A stretch of DNA of 64,000 nucleotides, from the NCBI GenBank assembly GCA_029851415.1, contig CM056741.1, positions 82,539,282 to 82,603,281 on the forward strand, read 5' to 3'. Below the pieces are notes generated by a model. That model was given only the letters and a program-made list of their open reading frames with translations, was not told where the DNA came from and ran no database searches. The translations under genes and the position numbers were made by a program. The first letter of the stretch is position 1; each line of letters opens with the position of its first letter. Shown here piece by piece: positions 48,558-61,227 of this stretch. This DNA comes from Eretmocerus hayati (Eukaryota; Arthropoda; Insecta; Hymenoptera; Aphelinidae).

Positions 48558-49335
48558 CTGTACCAAATTCAAGATATATCGTTTCCCAAGAATGTATGCA
48601 TCAGTAGAGAGAGAGAGAAGGTACAGATATCTGTTGCGTAATACCGTGATGAGACACGGTGCGTCGAAAAGTCGGAAAAGTCGAGGGTGAACCAATATGA
48701 CAAATTCTTCTGCAATCCATCTCTAGCTCAGTACCCTGACAGTCTTTCTCCTGAAGAAACCAAAACCATCTGTTGATGGAACGTAAAATGAAGACGATTT
48801 TCCGATTTTGCCTATATGAATAATATGTAACAGTTCGTTTTAGTGTTACGGTTACTTCTTTTCGTGCTGATTTTTCCGGAATAAATTTGGAAGAATGAGT
48901 TTTAACGAAAAATGTGGAGAATAGTTTTTCGAAAGATATCTAAAAAACGTATGAACTCCTTGTATCATTTACTCAAGTTCCTTCGACTTTGTTGAGTGGA
49001 TCAAGTATTTCGATAAATGTGACCACGTCATGTCGAAGATCTTTCCGAATCCTACGTAGTACTAGTCAATACATACCACATCCTCGCCGATTTATCACGA
49101 AAAAACCAGCAGAAAAACAAACACCGTGAAAAAGACGAACGTTTACATATCATTCATGATGGAAAAATCAAAAAAATTGACTGTATTTCAAACCCTATCG
49201 ACGTATAGTTTTGATTCTTTTTGGTATCATGACTGCGAGGGTACACAGGGATTGATCACAGAGGAATTTTTCATATTAGTTCACCCTCCAGTTTCCCAAA
49301 TTCCCGACGCGCCGTGGAGAATTGTCACTACCTAC

Positions 49336-49994
49336 CCTACATTCAAACCAATACCGTGACATCGAGGAGGTAACCTGTCAATGTGATTCCGAATAAAGTC
49401 CTGAAACTCCTCCATTGTAGATATCTCGATATCTTTCAGGATCAGTTCTCCTTTCTTATTGGGAGTGTATACCTGAAATGGTTCAATCAATCGAGTCAAT
49501 CATCGCTCACGCACTTATCCACGGTAAAATGATGAGTATCATCTCACTTCCACGGTCATATCTGGATAAAACGTGCATATAAGATCGACCGTGTTAATAT
49601 CTGGGCAAACATGACATAGTTGGATACAATTATCTTTAAAAAAATCATACGCCCATCGAGGTGCTAATTGGGCTTTGGTTCTGAGGTTGTTTAATAGACC
49701 TTGGTCATGATAGCAGTGATCTTTCCTCACAATATTTCTGGCAATTTTTACTGATTCTGAGTTGTGTTGATCAGAGGCCTGTAAAAAAATACACTGTAAT
49801 ATACGGAAAAACGCAAGTCGCTTTGATTACATATGCGTCTTTCACGACTCACCAGGGCAGGTGTGATTACCCCACTGGTTTTACCAGTCAAATTGCGGTC
49901 TTGACTTTTTGGTTCTTGATTTTTCGGTATCACAACAATACCTCCTGGTCTCCTCTGAATTTTGATGAATTCGCCTTTTTCATCGCTCGTGATC
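49336..49994 (-). pseudogene. Linker exons of the P-like gene
   Basis: Three consecutive exons (49994-49853, 49778-49548, 49472-49336) stay in frame without stops. They encode a polar segment rich in K and P, then a segment with QLAPRWAYDFF and two cysteines in QLCHVCPD, then an acidic helix. I recognise no separate domain; the cysteines and the hydrophobic pattern suggest a folded part unique to this subfamily. Splice donors (CTG/GTGAGT, GAA/GTGAGA, AGG/GTAGGT) are good. Confidence 0.6.
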
Positions 49995-50060
49995 CTCAAC
50001 TTACATGGATTTGCATTTGTAATGTCGATCATGGCGTTAGGGTTCGAATGAATAACTTAC

Positions 50061-50608
50061 GACGACGACTCGATGGAGTCCATCTCGTCAACACATACAT
50101 ATACATAGGGATCGTGAGTGAGCTCCCTTGAGCCGTCAACAATTTTCCTCTTCCCCAATTTTCGATGCAATGTTGATCGGCGAGCTGCATCATTATTGTG
50201 CACGGATTCGAGGTCCACGAGACCCTGTACCTGGCAAAATATTGTGCTTACTTTTTCAGCTGACCAGAATTGATGTTCAAGGATAAGGTAAACATTGCGT
50301 TCAGATAACCATTGTTTTCTAAATAAAAGACTCACTGCATCATGATCTGGTGTGTTGAACCGTTGCTCATCATAATCTGATATGCTAGAGTTTTTGGTGA
50401 GTTTTAAACTTATAGGTATAGCATTTTCTCCCAACCGACGCCTTCCTTGACCTGACCCCCAGATCTCCCCATCCTTCAGAGCAAGTTCATCGGATATGAT
50501 CAAGTCTTCAGTAAAGAAATGATCCTCACACACTCTTAGTTCTTTCCTTTGTTGGGAGTCTTGTTCAAATGTCAATACTTCTTTCCACTTTCCTGCTAAA
50601 TTATGATC
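50061..50608 (-). pseudogene. THAP-domain exons of the P-like gene
   Basis: Exons 50608-50336 and 50230-50061 encode the second half of a THAP DNA-binding domain: a W in GKWKEVL, the C and H of the C2CH zinc site in RVCEDHF, and RRLGENAIPISL, which corresponds to the AVPT-type closing motif. The first half with the two leading cysteines should lie in an upstream exon above 50.7 kb. I could not find it; a TA-flanked element sits at 51015-51537, in or beside that interval. Confidence 0.7.
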
Positions 50609-51014
50609 CTGTGGGGGAAGTTGGGCCCATAATTGAATGAGATACAGACAAGGATGAAATTCCAAAATAGGAATAATTAGTTTGCCGGTACGATGTCAAA
50701 CTATTTGAAACTATTTGCACACACCGAGCTTAGAACAATGTCGTTGGAATCAAAATCAAAGCTCTTCAGATCCTAAATTCCAGACAAATCCTAATTTTCG
50801 CTCATTTTGATTAAACTTACACATACGGTGAATCGAAAAATTGAGGCCCAACAAACACAGTTAGTGGTGGCTCTAAATCTAGAGGGGTACTTTGAAGATT
50901 TTCAGAGCAGTAATAGAAAATATTAATTACTGTCATGCAATTCCGTCTTTAGGATTATATCAATTACGTTTCATTAAACCGTAAATCGAATAATCTCTGA
51001 CGAAATAACAGGTA

Positions 51015-51537
51015 CCGTCAAATTGGGTGATTTTGGTACGTTTTCGGTGCTTTTCATTTTGTTTGGCTCGGCATTCCACCATACAATGACAAAACTCACT
51101 TCTATCAGTAGTCAATCTAAAGCTTACAGTCTCAGCTTTCGATTGATGTGCTACGAAGTCCAATTAGATTTGTTTGAGCTGGAGCAATCAGCAGTTGAAG
51201 AAGTGTACCAAAGTTAGACCCCGATGGGGCAACTTTGGTACATTTACAGAGTATCTCAATTCTACCCACCAACATGCCAGTGAATTAATTTGAATCGTTC
51301 AGAAGTTTCATTTAAAGCTGTTTGGAACATTTTAAAACATCATAGACCATCATTCGACTCGAGATGAGATGAAAAGAAGCTGTCATGAGAAAATGTTGTG
51401 AATATGTGTGTGCCAAGAAAGGAGGATAGGTTTCAGAGCGATAGAATAATTGTCCTTGCCGAATGTAGCTTTGAAAGTCATTTTTCAGGGGCGTACCAAA
51501 GTTGCACCTACTGTACCAAAGTTACCCAATTTGACGG
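51015..51537. mobile_element. TA-flanked miniature element 1
   Basis: Ends CCGTCAAATTGGGT and ACCCAATTTGACGG lie between TA dinucleotides (51013-51014, 51538-51539). The terminal repeat extends for about 25 bp into TTTGGTAC. A second stem (TGTACCAAAGTT...AACTTTGGTACA, about 51206-51242) lies inside. TA duplication and short inverted ends suggest a Tc1/mariner-mobilised miniature element. It contains no transposase. Confidence 0.8.
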
Positions 51538-51938
51538 TAATCTACAGGTGGTAATCAAAATGAGTTGTTCACGCTAAAACCGTCTAACTTGATGTGAGGC
51601 GTAACCGCGCAATTTGTATTTGATATGCGCCCAAGTACTCAGAAAAATTTGAATACCGTCGAAGCTATAAGGTTTCTTGACATTTGGAAGGAAAAGGGCC
51701 TTTTTACAGGCCGTAGTGCTCACTGGCAGGGTCGAAGCAATCTAAATGAACTTTTTTTGTACTATTCCATCATAGTACTAACTAGGAAATTTTTTCGTTT
51801 TTTTCAAGACTCCTCTGGTGACGGTTTTGTTCAGCTCGCTCCAGAATCTCTCTTACACATTCTCAGCTTAATCAGTTTGAGTTTGTTGTAGCTCTGTGAG
51901 ATTTCGTGCGAAATCCATCAGAATAGAAACTCCATGTA

Positions 51939-52853
51939 CAGTGAAACCTGATGAGTTAGGCACTCTAAAGTAAGTGTGCCTAATATGCCCCCACTACTTT
52001 TGTTTTGCACATAGTTTTGGCTCACCTCAATATTTTCCAACTTAGCTCATTTTAGAGCTTCAAGAGCTTCATAATGAGCTTGAGGACGTTTGACTTCGAC
52101 AAATTGGAGCCAAGCTATCTCAAATTCGCAAAAAAATATTTTTTGCGAGTTCTTCACAGTGTGTTCCTAACATGCCTCCACGTGGAAAAGCGGCTAATTT
52201 CCATGAGATTATACGGATTTTTCGTAAAATCGGGATATCTCGGCTCCCAGACACTCAAATGAGACGTACTTTAGCTCATTTTGTGTCTTCTTTTACCCTC
52301 TTTTGAATTTCCATAGTGAGATTGGTGTTCCCTGATGGAGTGAACAACAAGTTTGAAAAAAAACCATGGGGCATATTAGGAACACTGGACTTTTTCAATA
52401 ATATGAGCTTAGAATCGTATAGGAATCGAATTTTGCAATTTTGCAGGAAGCACTTAGAAGTTGAGACAAAGACAAAGAAAATAAGTTGAGGCACGCGTTG
52501 AAATTGATTTCATCAATTCTGTTCGGCATAACTTTGAGTGACTAACAAAAAAAAAGTCAAAAGCAGCAAAACCAGTTTTTTTGCTCTAAGACAGGCGCGG
52601 GTCATCTAGGATCGATCCAAAACGTTCATTTTCTCATATTTTAACGTAACAAACATGAGAAAAATGTTTGTCCAGGGGCATATTAGGTACACTGTATATC
52701 GGACAATTGTGCAAAATATTTCTAAGTTATGCTCTCCAATGTGGAATCAAAAGTACTTTTTACATGTTAAATGTCCTTCGTATATTGGGCACCTGCCTAT
52801 ATTGGGCATTTTTCCTTGGAACCGAGGGTGCCCAATTTAGTCAGGTTTTACTG
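51939..52853. mobile_element. TA-flanked element 2, mariner-like ends
   Basis: Ends CAGTGAAACCTGA and TCAGGTTTTACTG lie between TA dinucleotides (51937-51938, 52854-52855); CAGT termini with TA targets are typical of Tc1/mariner elements. Inside, the motif CCTAATATGCCCCCA occurs four times, twice in each direction (about 51975, 52161, 52366 and 52675). No transposase frame is recognisable in the 915 bp. Confidence 0.8.
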
Positions 52854-53162
52854 TATACATATACAGAGCTGCTACGTTCGGGCTTATTTCTGCGTCGAGA
52901 AAATCTCTCTAAAGAATGAGGTTTTTGCATCTAGCTGTAGAAATCTGACGCACCAGACGCAAAACAAGCTGCGGATTGAAGTTTCCTACGCCGTAGAATC
53001 CACAAGGAAATCGTAGTCTGGTAAATGTTTCTTTTATCACAAAATTTTGTCCTTCAATTCTACAGTTTATTCAACCCCTACAAATCTAGATTTTACCTCT
53101 GAATTCTGCTGTAAACGGAATTTGGAAAAACCAGTCTACTATCAAAGGAATATTGTTATGTA

Positions 53163-54055
53163 AGGTAAGTGTACCCAACTTGCCTTTGTACCCAACTTGC
53201 CCCCATATGCCGATCTCGGGGATGGGCACTCTTTGGCCTCCCGGCAATTTTTTTCACGTTTGTTATGTTGAAATATGAGAAAGTAAGTAGTTTGCGTCGA
53301 CCCCGAATCATTCCTGCGTTCTCCAAAACATCCAAAGTGATTTTTCTATTCTTCGTGATTGCTTAGCTAAGAAAGCACCGAGGGAATTGCGTTCAGTAAA
53401 ATCGGTGCCAAATTCTTTGAGTTCAACCGATTTTGACGTACCTTAGCGCATCCGATTCCTTTCCATTTTTCAAAATTGCAAAATTTGGATATGGAGCTGT
53501 TTTATGTGCAAAACATGGAGACGAAGTGTAAACAAGGATGCCAACATCGGAGTATACTTAACATGCCCCCATATGTTTATCTCGGAAGAGCGTGCAGAAC
53601 GACTGTTTTTACTAATCAAAACGCGAAAAGCTCCAAATGTGCGTGCACGGCGATAAAAACACTTTATCGCCGATTTCCATCATTTCTTTCAGAGGAATTG
53701 AGACAGTTCGGCTCCAATTGATCCAAATTGGACGTAGTTTAGTGCATTTTGAAGGTCTTCAAACAAGCTTCAAAATGAGCTAAAGCACGTTGAAAATTGT
53801 AGAAGTAAATCAAAGTTATTGAGAAGAAGGCTCAATGGGGGCAAGTTGGGTACACACTTTGTGAACTCTCAAAAATCACCTTTTGGGAGAATTAAAACAG
53901 TTTGGCTCCAGTGGGTTTGAATTAAATATACCTTCACTCATTTTGAAGGTCTTGAGACAAGCTTTGAAATGAGCTAAGGTACGTTGGAAAATATGGAGAT
54001 GGGCCAAAGTTATTAAGAAAATGGCTCAATGGGCGCAAGTTGTGTACACTTACCT
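53163..54055. mobile_element. TA-flanked element 3
   Basis: Ends AGGTAAGTGTACCCAACTTG and its inverted near copy (GCGCAAGTTGTGTACACTTACCT) lie between TA dinucleotides (53161-53162, 54056-54057). Internal copies of TACCCAACTTGCCCCCATATG recur directly near 53180 and 53555 and inverted near 53832 and 54027. The layout and motif resemble element 2, so the two are probably related. Non-coding. Confidence 0.8.
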
Positions 54056-54057
54056 TA

Positions 54058-56125
54058 TTTACTCTCAACATCGAGCTATAAACAGTCGAGAATAATTCCA
54101 GTCGCGCACTACTCCGGGTTCTCATACAAACTTGAAATCTCACATCAGAATTCCTTGCGATTTTGAGGTGATGAAGGGTTAATATCTCACAAAAAGGGGG
54201 GACGCATCATTGAAGTCATAATAACGCGAATGAAAAATTTCTCGAAAACGGTATGAGCTATCCATACATTTGTATCAGCAAGCGGTCTGCATCTCATCTT
54301 TGTCCATTACAATGCTCCAACGCAGAGAGAAGTTGTATTAAAAATAGTTTGTAAAATATATGACCGTCGGAATGATTTCCCCACAGAGCTAAAGTTTGTT
54401 GCAAATGACAAACTGACATGTTTTGGATCGGCTCATTATCTCTGAATTGCTTATCCGTCTATGCTACACTTACCTTTGGTAGTCGAAAAAAACTCTTTGG
54501 TCTCTGGTTTGCAGCTTTTGATTCCCGCACTTGTTGGAAACTACCACTATCACAACCAGATACGCAACAAGGAGGCATTTTCTCATATGAGAGGTTCTAC
54601 AGAACTTTTGACATTAGGCGTACTGCAGGCTATCTCTGAACCTTCAGAAGATTATCAAGTTGTTGGAGTTGATTTGGATAGGTTCCAGGGCCTCGTAATG
54701 TGTACTCTATTCGCTGTTCTGTCAAAAGAATCTGGCTACTCACACCACGGCCCGCAACCCTCATTTCTTAGGTATCTCTTAGCGTACTCGCGCCGTTTTT
54801 TGATTTCTTCAGCCTGCTGCAAAAATAACATGGTTCGAAAAATTCTGCCAAAATTCAGTGACATTTGAGGCATCCTATATATAGAGAAAAGCTTGTTTTC
54901 AGACGCGTGCCTCCAACGCGGCATTCATAAACAAACGTCGAAGTCGCGTAACCGGGTTTTCACAAAAAATTCAGATTCCCCGCACTTGGCTTATAAAAAA
55001 AATAACATTTGCGGTAGTTACATGATCAAAACGGATTTCAATAGCTTGAAACAACACCAATAATATCCCGTTTGGTTTGGGTGCGTGCGACCAACTGCGT
55101 TGAAATGATAGGATCAAGAAGACGGGTCAGTTCATGCGCCCACTCGACTGAAAAAGGTCAAATTTCCACGGCACAAGAGGGAGGAGGGGGCACGCTCCTG
55201 GGACGTTTTGCCCATTTCTCTCCACCCTTTTTTGAACAATATCCCATAGTTCCCATGTCCTGATATGGAATGTTATTTGAGTGAGAAGCATTACAAAAAT
55301 TTTATCGATGGGGTTGATGTGATCGAGCCCGTCTTAGCACTTCTATGAGGTTGCAATCGTTCATATCATCTTAGAAACAGATAAATCACACCAGAAAACC
55401 CATTTTACCTTCAAATGCCACCATAGACTTGATTCCAAAAATTTTCAATGAAGAATTACGGACGAGGCGCCAGACCTCGAGCAGCAGGAATTCGAGAGCT
55501 CGCGCTTGTCGTACAGGCTCATCAAACATAGACACAGCATTACGCTGTAGATGTGTATGTTTGTGCTAATTGGTAAACATTGTATAGAATTTTGGAGGTC
55601 TGTGTAAGGAAGGGGGGGCTTGTAGATATTTGCGCAACTAGTTGTTTCCTGATTCTAAGCTCTGCTATCAATATCGGTTTCGGGCATTTAACGACAATTC
55701 TGTGCGAATCGAGTATTAAAATCCACTTTGAAAGGATTCTAAGTTAGATACATAAAAACAGCTCATGTGGTGCTGGACCGTCGATTGTCATAGGATATTC
55801 AATATTATTAATTCATGGAGAATAGGGAAAACAATGCTTGAGTTACGAGGGAAAAATCGAAACTTAAACGAGAGAAGCAATTGTAGGAGGAAAAAGTCGA
55901 AAAAGAAAGGCTGAGAGATTTCCATCAATCTAAGAGGAGTTTGGCTGGAAGGTAGGTGTATGATGCTTTGAATTTAAAGCTTCGAGGGGTAGGGAATTGT
56001 AGAACGTACCTTTCATATTGAAAAAGGAAATATTTTCATCTATCCTTCTCTTTCATCTGACGAGACAAAATACGGAGCTCTACCTCGTGATTATCCCTAC
56101 TCTCGCCATCAGCACCACCCTTATA
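54058..56125. other. Gene-free stretch
   Basis: Unassigned. A block at about 54588-54640 (GAGAGGTTCTACAGAACTTTTGACAT) recurs inverted at about 57940-57972, and ACCGGGTTTTCAC at 54950 is inverted near 58095, so this and the stretch after 57.5 kb share broken repeats. An open frame of 135 codons (54461-54868) is not recognised. Confidence 0.35.
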
Positions 56126-57519
56126 TGGGGCAAAACACGTCAACTGTCCTGGGTTGTTTTTTGGAGGTTAAAACATGTAGTTTTGTGCCATCTGTAGAGA
56201 CCGTAGATCCCATGTACGGAAGAATCAATGACATCATTTCCGACGTATTTTTGCCTCAGCTTTCTAATGACCGGGTTTGTTTTTCGTTTTTGTGCCACCA
56301 TAACCTCAAAAATCAGCAATCAAGTTTTGAAATGACATTAACTCAAAATTACTCCTCTTTTCATCTCTTTTAACAATTCCTATCGAAAGATCAGGAAGTT
56401 TTACTTCGAAATAGCTCTCGAAAGAAAAGGAGTTTTTCGATTTCCACTAGGAGTAAAGCAACGATGAAAGTACGAGTGGTCATTCACGTGCTCTTCACCT
56501 TTCGCGGGCGTCCTGGGCCGTTCAATTTGACGCAGGGAAATAATCAATCGAGGCATCTTCGACGTATTTCGATCTCATCTTTCCGATGGAGAGTTCCGTT
56601 TATACATTTTGATTTAACATAACCTCGAAAAACGGGAATCATGCATCTAAAGAATCTTGACTCAATTCAACCTACTTTTTTGTCCTATTGATGACAATAT
56701 TCGGGGAATTAATTCATGTTTATGATGGAATAGTGTCTTGTAATTGGTTTTCTGACTATTCCCATGGAAAATGATATTATGAAATAGAGAAGCATTCCTA
56801 ATGTCACGCGTACGCCGAGGACTCAGTTATTCACTGCTTCGTTCCTCGTAGAAGCAGGAATCTAGTCATTCGGACTCTATTTCATCACTAGAGATTCTGA
56901 ATTACACAAAGAATCATCAATTACATTGAGAATTGTCCATTCTCCCGAATCAGGCTATCGAGAAGACGAAAAAATAGGTTACTTTGAGTTCGAACATTTT
57001 CCACTTATAATTCTCTCCTTTTGAGGTTATGCTGAACCAAATTAGGAAAGACGGAGTTTTCCATCGGAAAGATCAGTCAAAAATACGTCGAAGATGCCTC
57101 GATTGATTATTTCCCTGCGTCAAGTTGAAACTAGAACACCCGCGAAACGTAAACAGCACGTGAATGACCACTCGTACTTTCATCGTTGCTTTACTCCTAG
57201 TGAAAATCGAAGAACCCCCACTCCTTTCTAATTCAATGTAAAATTTCATGATCTTCCTATTGGGGATGTCAAAATAGCCGAAGAAAGGGGTAATTTTGAG
57301 TTATTGCCATTTCAATACTCGATTACTAATTTTTGAGGTTATGGTGGCATAAAACCGAAGAACAAACCCCGCCACCGGAAAGCTGAGGCAAAAATACGTC
57401 GGAGATGTTGTCATTGATTTTTTTTTCGTACGTGGGGTGTACGGCCTCCACAGATGGTTCAAAACTACACGTTTTACCCTCCAAAAAGCAACCCAGGACA
57501 GTTGACGTTTTTTGCCCCA
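56126..57519. mobile_element. Palindromic element with TGGGGCAAAA ends
   Basis: The left half (from TGGGGCAAAACACGTCAACTG) and right half (ending CAGTTGACGTTTTTTGCCCCA) are inverted copies with moderate divergence, meeting near 56820. Well matched blocks include GCATCTTCGACGTATTT at about 56552 against AAATACGTCGAAGATGC near 57085, and the CAGGGAAATAATCAATCGAG block. The arms are older than those of the other palindromes. No target duplication is seen and nothing is encoded. Confidence 0.75.
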
Positions 57520-58589
57520 AATCGTCGATCGAAAAACACTCTGGGACCTTAGTATTTGAATATATATTATCACGATCCCGATTCATAGAAAAACGCGTTG
57601 AAATGATTCTAATTCCCAGAGGTATTTTCCATGAATACTCCTCGTGGTGTAAGAACGAGCTGGTGAGAGGTAAAAAATCGTTGATTTTCAGTCAAAATTA
57701 CTCAAAAATCTGACCGATAACCACATCTAGCAATGCGTGAATGATCCGAAGGGTTTACATTCGACTGGGAGTATCTAGAAATCCTTTGGACGTCTGAGAA
57801 CGTTTTTGGTTGGTACAAAAATAACATTCTCCCAAATCAGTGGGCACGCACTTCCCTCCTCATTTTTGAGGTTATAGTTACCACTAAAATTGTTTCCAGA
57901 AGCGTGCCATAAAAAAAAAATTTCATTTTGCAGTAGCCCAAATGTCAAAAGTTCTGTAGAACCTCTCATATACATGACTGAACGTAACAGTTTGTGTCCA
58001 GAATAAAAACAGTAAAATTTGGAAAATCTTTATGAGAACAAATTGATACACAAAATGACACATTTGAATTTAAGTGCAAGGCGTTCGTCGTACTCGCGGT
58101 GAAAACCCGGTACCAGAAGCATTTGCTTCGAAAGCGAGTACTCGACTGAAAAGTGCAGAAAATCCTGAGTGCACGAGTGGGTGCATTTTCGATCAGGTCA
58201 TCAACGGCTCACCCAAGGGTTCATACGCAGCTTCGCTTGCAGCGCGCTTGGGCTGCTCCCTTACAGATTGATAGCATCTGTACTTTCCTTTCTCTTTTTC
58301 GCAAAAGAAGATACTAAGTTTTTCCTGTTTCCGTGGGCTACATATAACTATGTATACTTACCTTTGTTTTAGCGCCTGCGTTGTCGCGCGTGCTTTATCT
58401 CTACGTCTGGAGCGATACGGCGACCAGTCTGCATCTTTTACCCTCTCATCTATTATACCTGATGCGACCGGATTCAATTGACCACTTTCTTCCGAGCTTT
58501 CTTCTCTTTGATGGCCATTGTTCACGTGAGGTACGCGGGGGTCCGCTTTATACCTATCATAGTATACATATCCTCCCGTATTAGTGAAG
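57520..58589. other. Gene-free stretch
   Basis: Contains the inverted partner of the 54.6-kb block and a GC-richer patch at 58080-58270. A minus-strand frame (58358-58750) ends at a good-looking donor (AAAG/GTAAGT, near 58370), but most of it lies in the arm of the next palindrome, so I do not call an exon. Confidence 0.35.
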
Positions 58590-59597
58590 CAAGTAAGCCT
58601 GATAGGACGCATTCTTCTAGTTGTAACCGACCAAACTCTTCCGAACCGTCCAGTTTTGGGCTCAAATGATGTGCCGCATTTCCAATGATCAACATTAATG
58701 AGAATGATTGTTTGGAGATTGAGGGTGGCATAAATAAACAGGAGAAACATGTATCTTTCGACTTTTTCTCGGGTTTTCCATTATAAGTCGATAAAGATTT
58801 GTTTTTCAGGAAAACTTGTGGAGAAGTAATTTATTGTAGACCTTCGAAGGATCTACCAGAATGATCTCCACACTTTTCCCCGTAAAACGCATCCTTTTGG
58901 ATTTATTCTTGATCAGACTTACAATCGAATTTGTTCGAATAAATTTGCTAAAATTGCTCATAACGAGTTAAAACTATTTTTCTAAGATGATTGAGTGGAT
59001 TTTGAACGAAGAGGTCACTTGCTGTTTTTTCCTAAGTTTGGTCGTTTTCGAGTAACGAGAAAAGCGAATTTTGCGACTTCCAACGCCAAGTGATGAGAGC
59101 GCCGCATTCAGGGTTGTAAGTTGCGAGATTCGCTTTTCTCATTACTCGAAAACGATGAAACTTAGGAAAAAATACCAGGAGGCCTGTTTTGTTCGAAATT
59201 CACTTAACCATCTTAGAAAAATAGTTCGAACTCGTTATGAACGATTTCAGCGAATTTATTTAAACAAATTTGATTATGATCTCTGATCAAGAATAACTCC
59301 AAAAGGATGCGTTTCAAGGGAAAAAATGTGGGGATTTTTTTGTAGATCTTTTGAAGATCTACAAACTGATTTTCTACAAGTTTTTCCAGAAAACCAATAT
59401 TTTTCGACTTATAAGAAAAGGTCGAAAAAATGCATGTTTATATGTATTGTTCATTTATGCTACCCCCAATGTTTCAACAATAATTTTTATCAACATTGAT
59501 TAATTATTGGATGTACCCCCTATTATTTGAGCCCAAAATTGGACGGTTCGGAAGTGTTCAGTCGGTTAGTGAACATTTTCAGGAGTTTACTTGCTCG
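58590..59597. mobile_element. Palindromic element, ~490-bp arms
   Basis: Arms about 58590-59080 and 59116-59597 are inverted copies, from GCAAGTAA at the left edge to TTACTTGC at the right, with a loop of about 35 nt. Matching blocks include GGACGGTTCGGAAG against CTTCCGAACCGTCC and TCGTTTTCGAGTAACGAG against its complement. Frames in the arms are by-products. Confidence 0.8.
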
Positions 59598-61227
59598 ATT
59601 ATATATATGCCAAGAAGTGCAGATTGGTGATGCAAATTGAATGAGCCACGCACACTACCCGACAGTTCTCACCTACTACGAGAGGGGATGAAGAAGGCGG
59701 AGTCAGCTCTCCTTCCTTTCGAAAGCTTTGAGCAGGTGCTGATCTAGCCCAGAGCACCCCAGAGCCTCTGGTGGCTGACTCTGGGAGTGTAAGCGTTTCC
59801 CAATGGAAACCCATTCTGACTACGGCGAAAGACCGAAGTTTACTCTGCATCTCTCTACCCTTCCTAGCGAAAACCGTCCATGAAATCATTATGGTTCCGC
59901 ACCACGACGCCATATTGCTTTCGCGCACAACGCCGCCATATTTGCTCACGAACACGTCGCGGGATAATGCTCTTGGTCGTGCCTGGTCCAAAAATTGACT
60001 GTTTTTCTAAACAAAGATCTGTCTTGGAAAATTGTTTCATCATTAGAAAACGATGAAAAACTTGATACTGAAAGTAGCGTAAGGACAATCCACAGTATTA
60101 TCCCTCCCAAGTTGTGCATTTGATTGATTCTGTCTTATAGAATTTGTTTTATTTTTTGATGTCCATTGTCTGGAAGAGAGAGATTGTATGAGGTCATGGA
60201 AAAGGTAGAAAATAACTCATTTAGCCATGCAAAATCAGTAGAAATAATAAGTTGGCCATATACCTTGGGTGTGAGATAAAAAACTTACACATTTTAGAAT
60301 ACGATGATTTTCAAAGAATGACTGCCATTTGCTCAAAGAATTCAGCTTTGGACACGGCTGGAGCATACTGCTTCATTTCTGTTTAATTTCCTTTTGATCA
60401 TCTGACTTCTTTAGTTTTTTGTATTCAGTTGACTATGAGTCTCTTGGCCAAAGTTCCTCAATCCCTGTAGAAATCAAAAGTATTAGAATCCTATTTTTTT
60501 GCAGTCCTTGCCATAAAAATGGCAAAAACCACAACCTGTATAATATAGAAAGTTGAGTTGTTTGATTCTAGGAGGAGCAGGTTTTTCTATTATTATAAAT
60601 CATCATCAATTTCAAGTCTTTCACAGTAAAAAACTCAAGGTCTTACCTGGTGTTTTTGTGTAATTGGTCCCATGTCGGATCTTTCTGACACATCCCTAGA
60701 GGTGGTCTTCAGCAGGTAAACACGCCCCACCAATAGTCCTCAAGTGGTTTGACACACCTAGAAAATATACAAACACAATTAGAAGCATTCCGCAGGACAG
60801 ACAATTAACCCACCGAAACCAAAATCCGAGTGAGGCCCTCTCATAATTAGGAATTTCAGTCAGCCTTGGTTGTGGTTTGGATCACATGCCTGTCTCATCT
60901 TAGATCAAATAGTACTATAAGTAGGGAATGAAAGACCTCACATAGTTGCAGAAGCCAGATCAAATCAAAAGAGATGGTGGAACTTTGTAAATAAACCCCA
61001 ATACCAAGTTCGTAGTCCAACCCAGTCACCGTTCTCATAAAACCGCATTACCTGCAATCATGAAATTTTTACAAATTGATGAGCTACCAACTTGAGAACT
61101 AGTCCATGAGAGAGATCAGATGTTTTATAATCTTTCATGTCCCATCAGTTGACCACTCAGCCTCAATTTCATGAGACTGATCAAAAAATGAACTTTGTTA
61201 CTAGTATCCTCATACTAATATATGGTA
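59598..61227. other. Gene-free stretch
   Basis: A GC-richer segment at 59640-60000 holds a 130-codon minus-strand frame (59599-59991) of no recognised family. The remainder is AT-rich and featureless. Confidence 0.35.

Larger units (their letters stand above)
44933..50608 (-). pseudogene. P-element/THAP9-like transposase pseudogene
   Basis: Thirteen minus-strand exons with GT-AG borders can be read in order: 50608-50336, 50230-50061, 49994-49853, 49778-49548, 49472-49336, 48557-48344, 47976-47602, 47058-46571, 46476-46329, 46258-46082, 45987-45787, 45712-45644 and about 45508-44933. Reading frames are compatible across nearly all joins. The translated order is that of the P-element family: a THAP zinc-finger half, a coiled coil, a helical region with SPKAYAHLR and LPLP, an RNase H-like core (IIMDEIKL; VTDAAAWN), KLTWDHIHP, YLMTARLLQD, FGILRNCCGCNDHPS and a CysxxCys tail. 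It is broken by TAG at 47635-47637, 46946-46948 and 45889-45891 and by a lost base near 47036-47039; the 46571/46476 join also fails in phase. The enzyme would cut and paste DNA in the nucleus. No terminal repeats of the transposon were found. Confidence 0.85.

Noticed and set aside
58358..58750. Minus-strand exon with a good splice donor
   Set aside because: Most of the frame lies in the arm of the 58590-59597 palindrome and no partner exon or family was found.
59599..59991. 130-codon minus-strand gene
   Set aside because: The frame is in GC-richer DNA where long frames arise by chance; no motif, start context or splice signal supports it.
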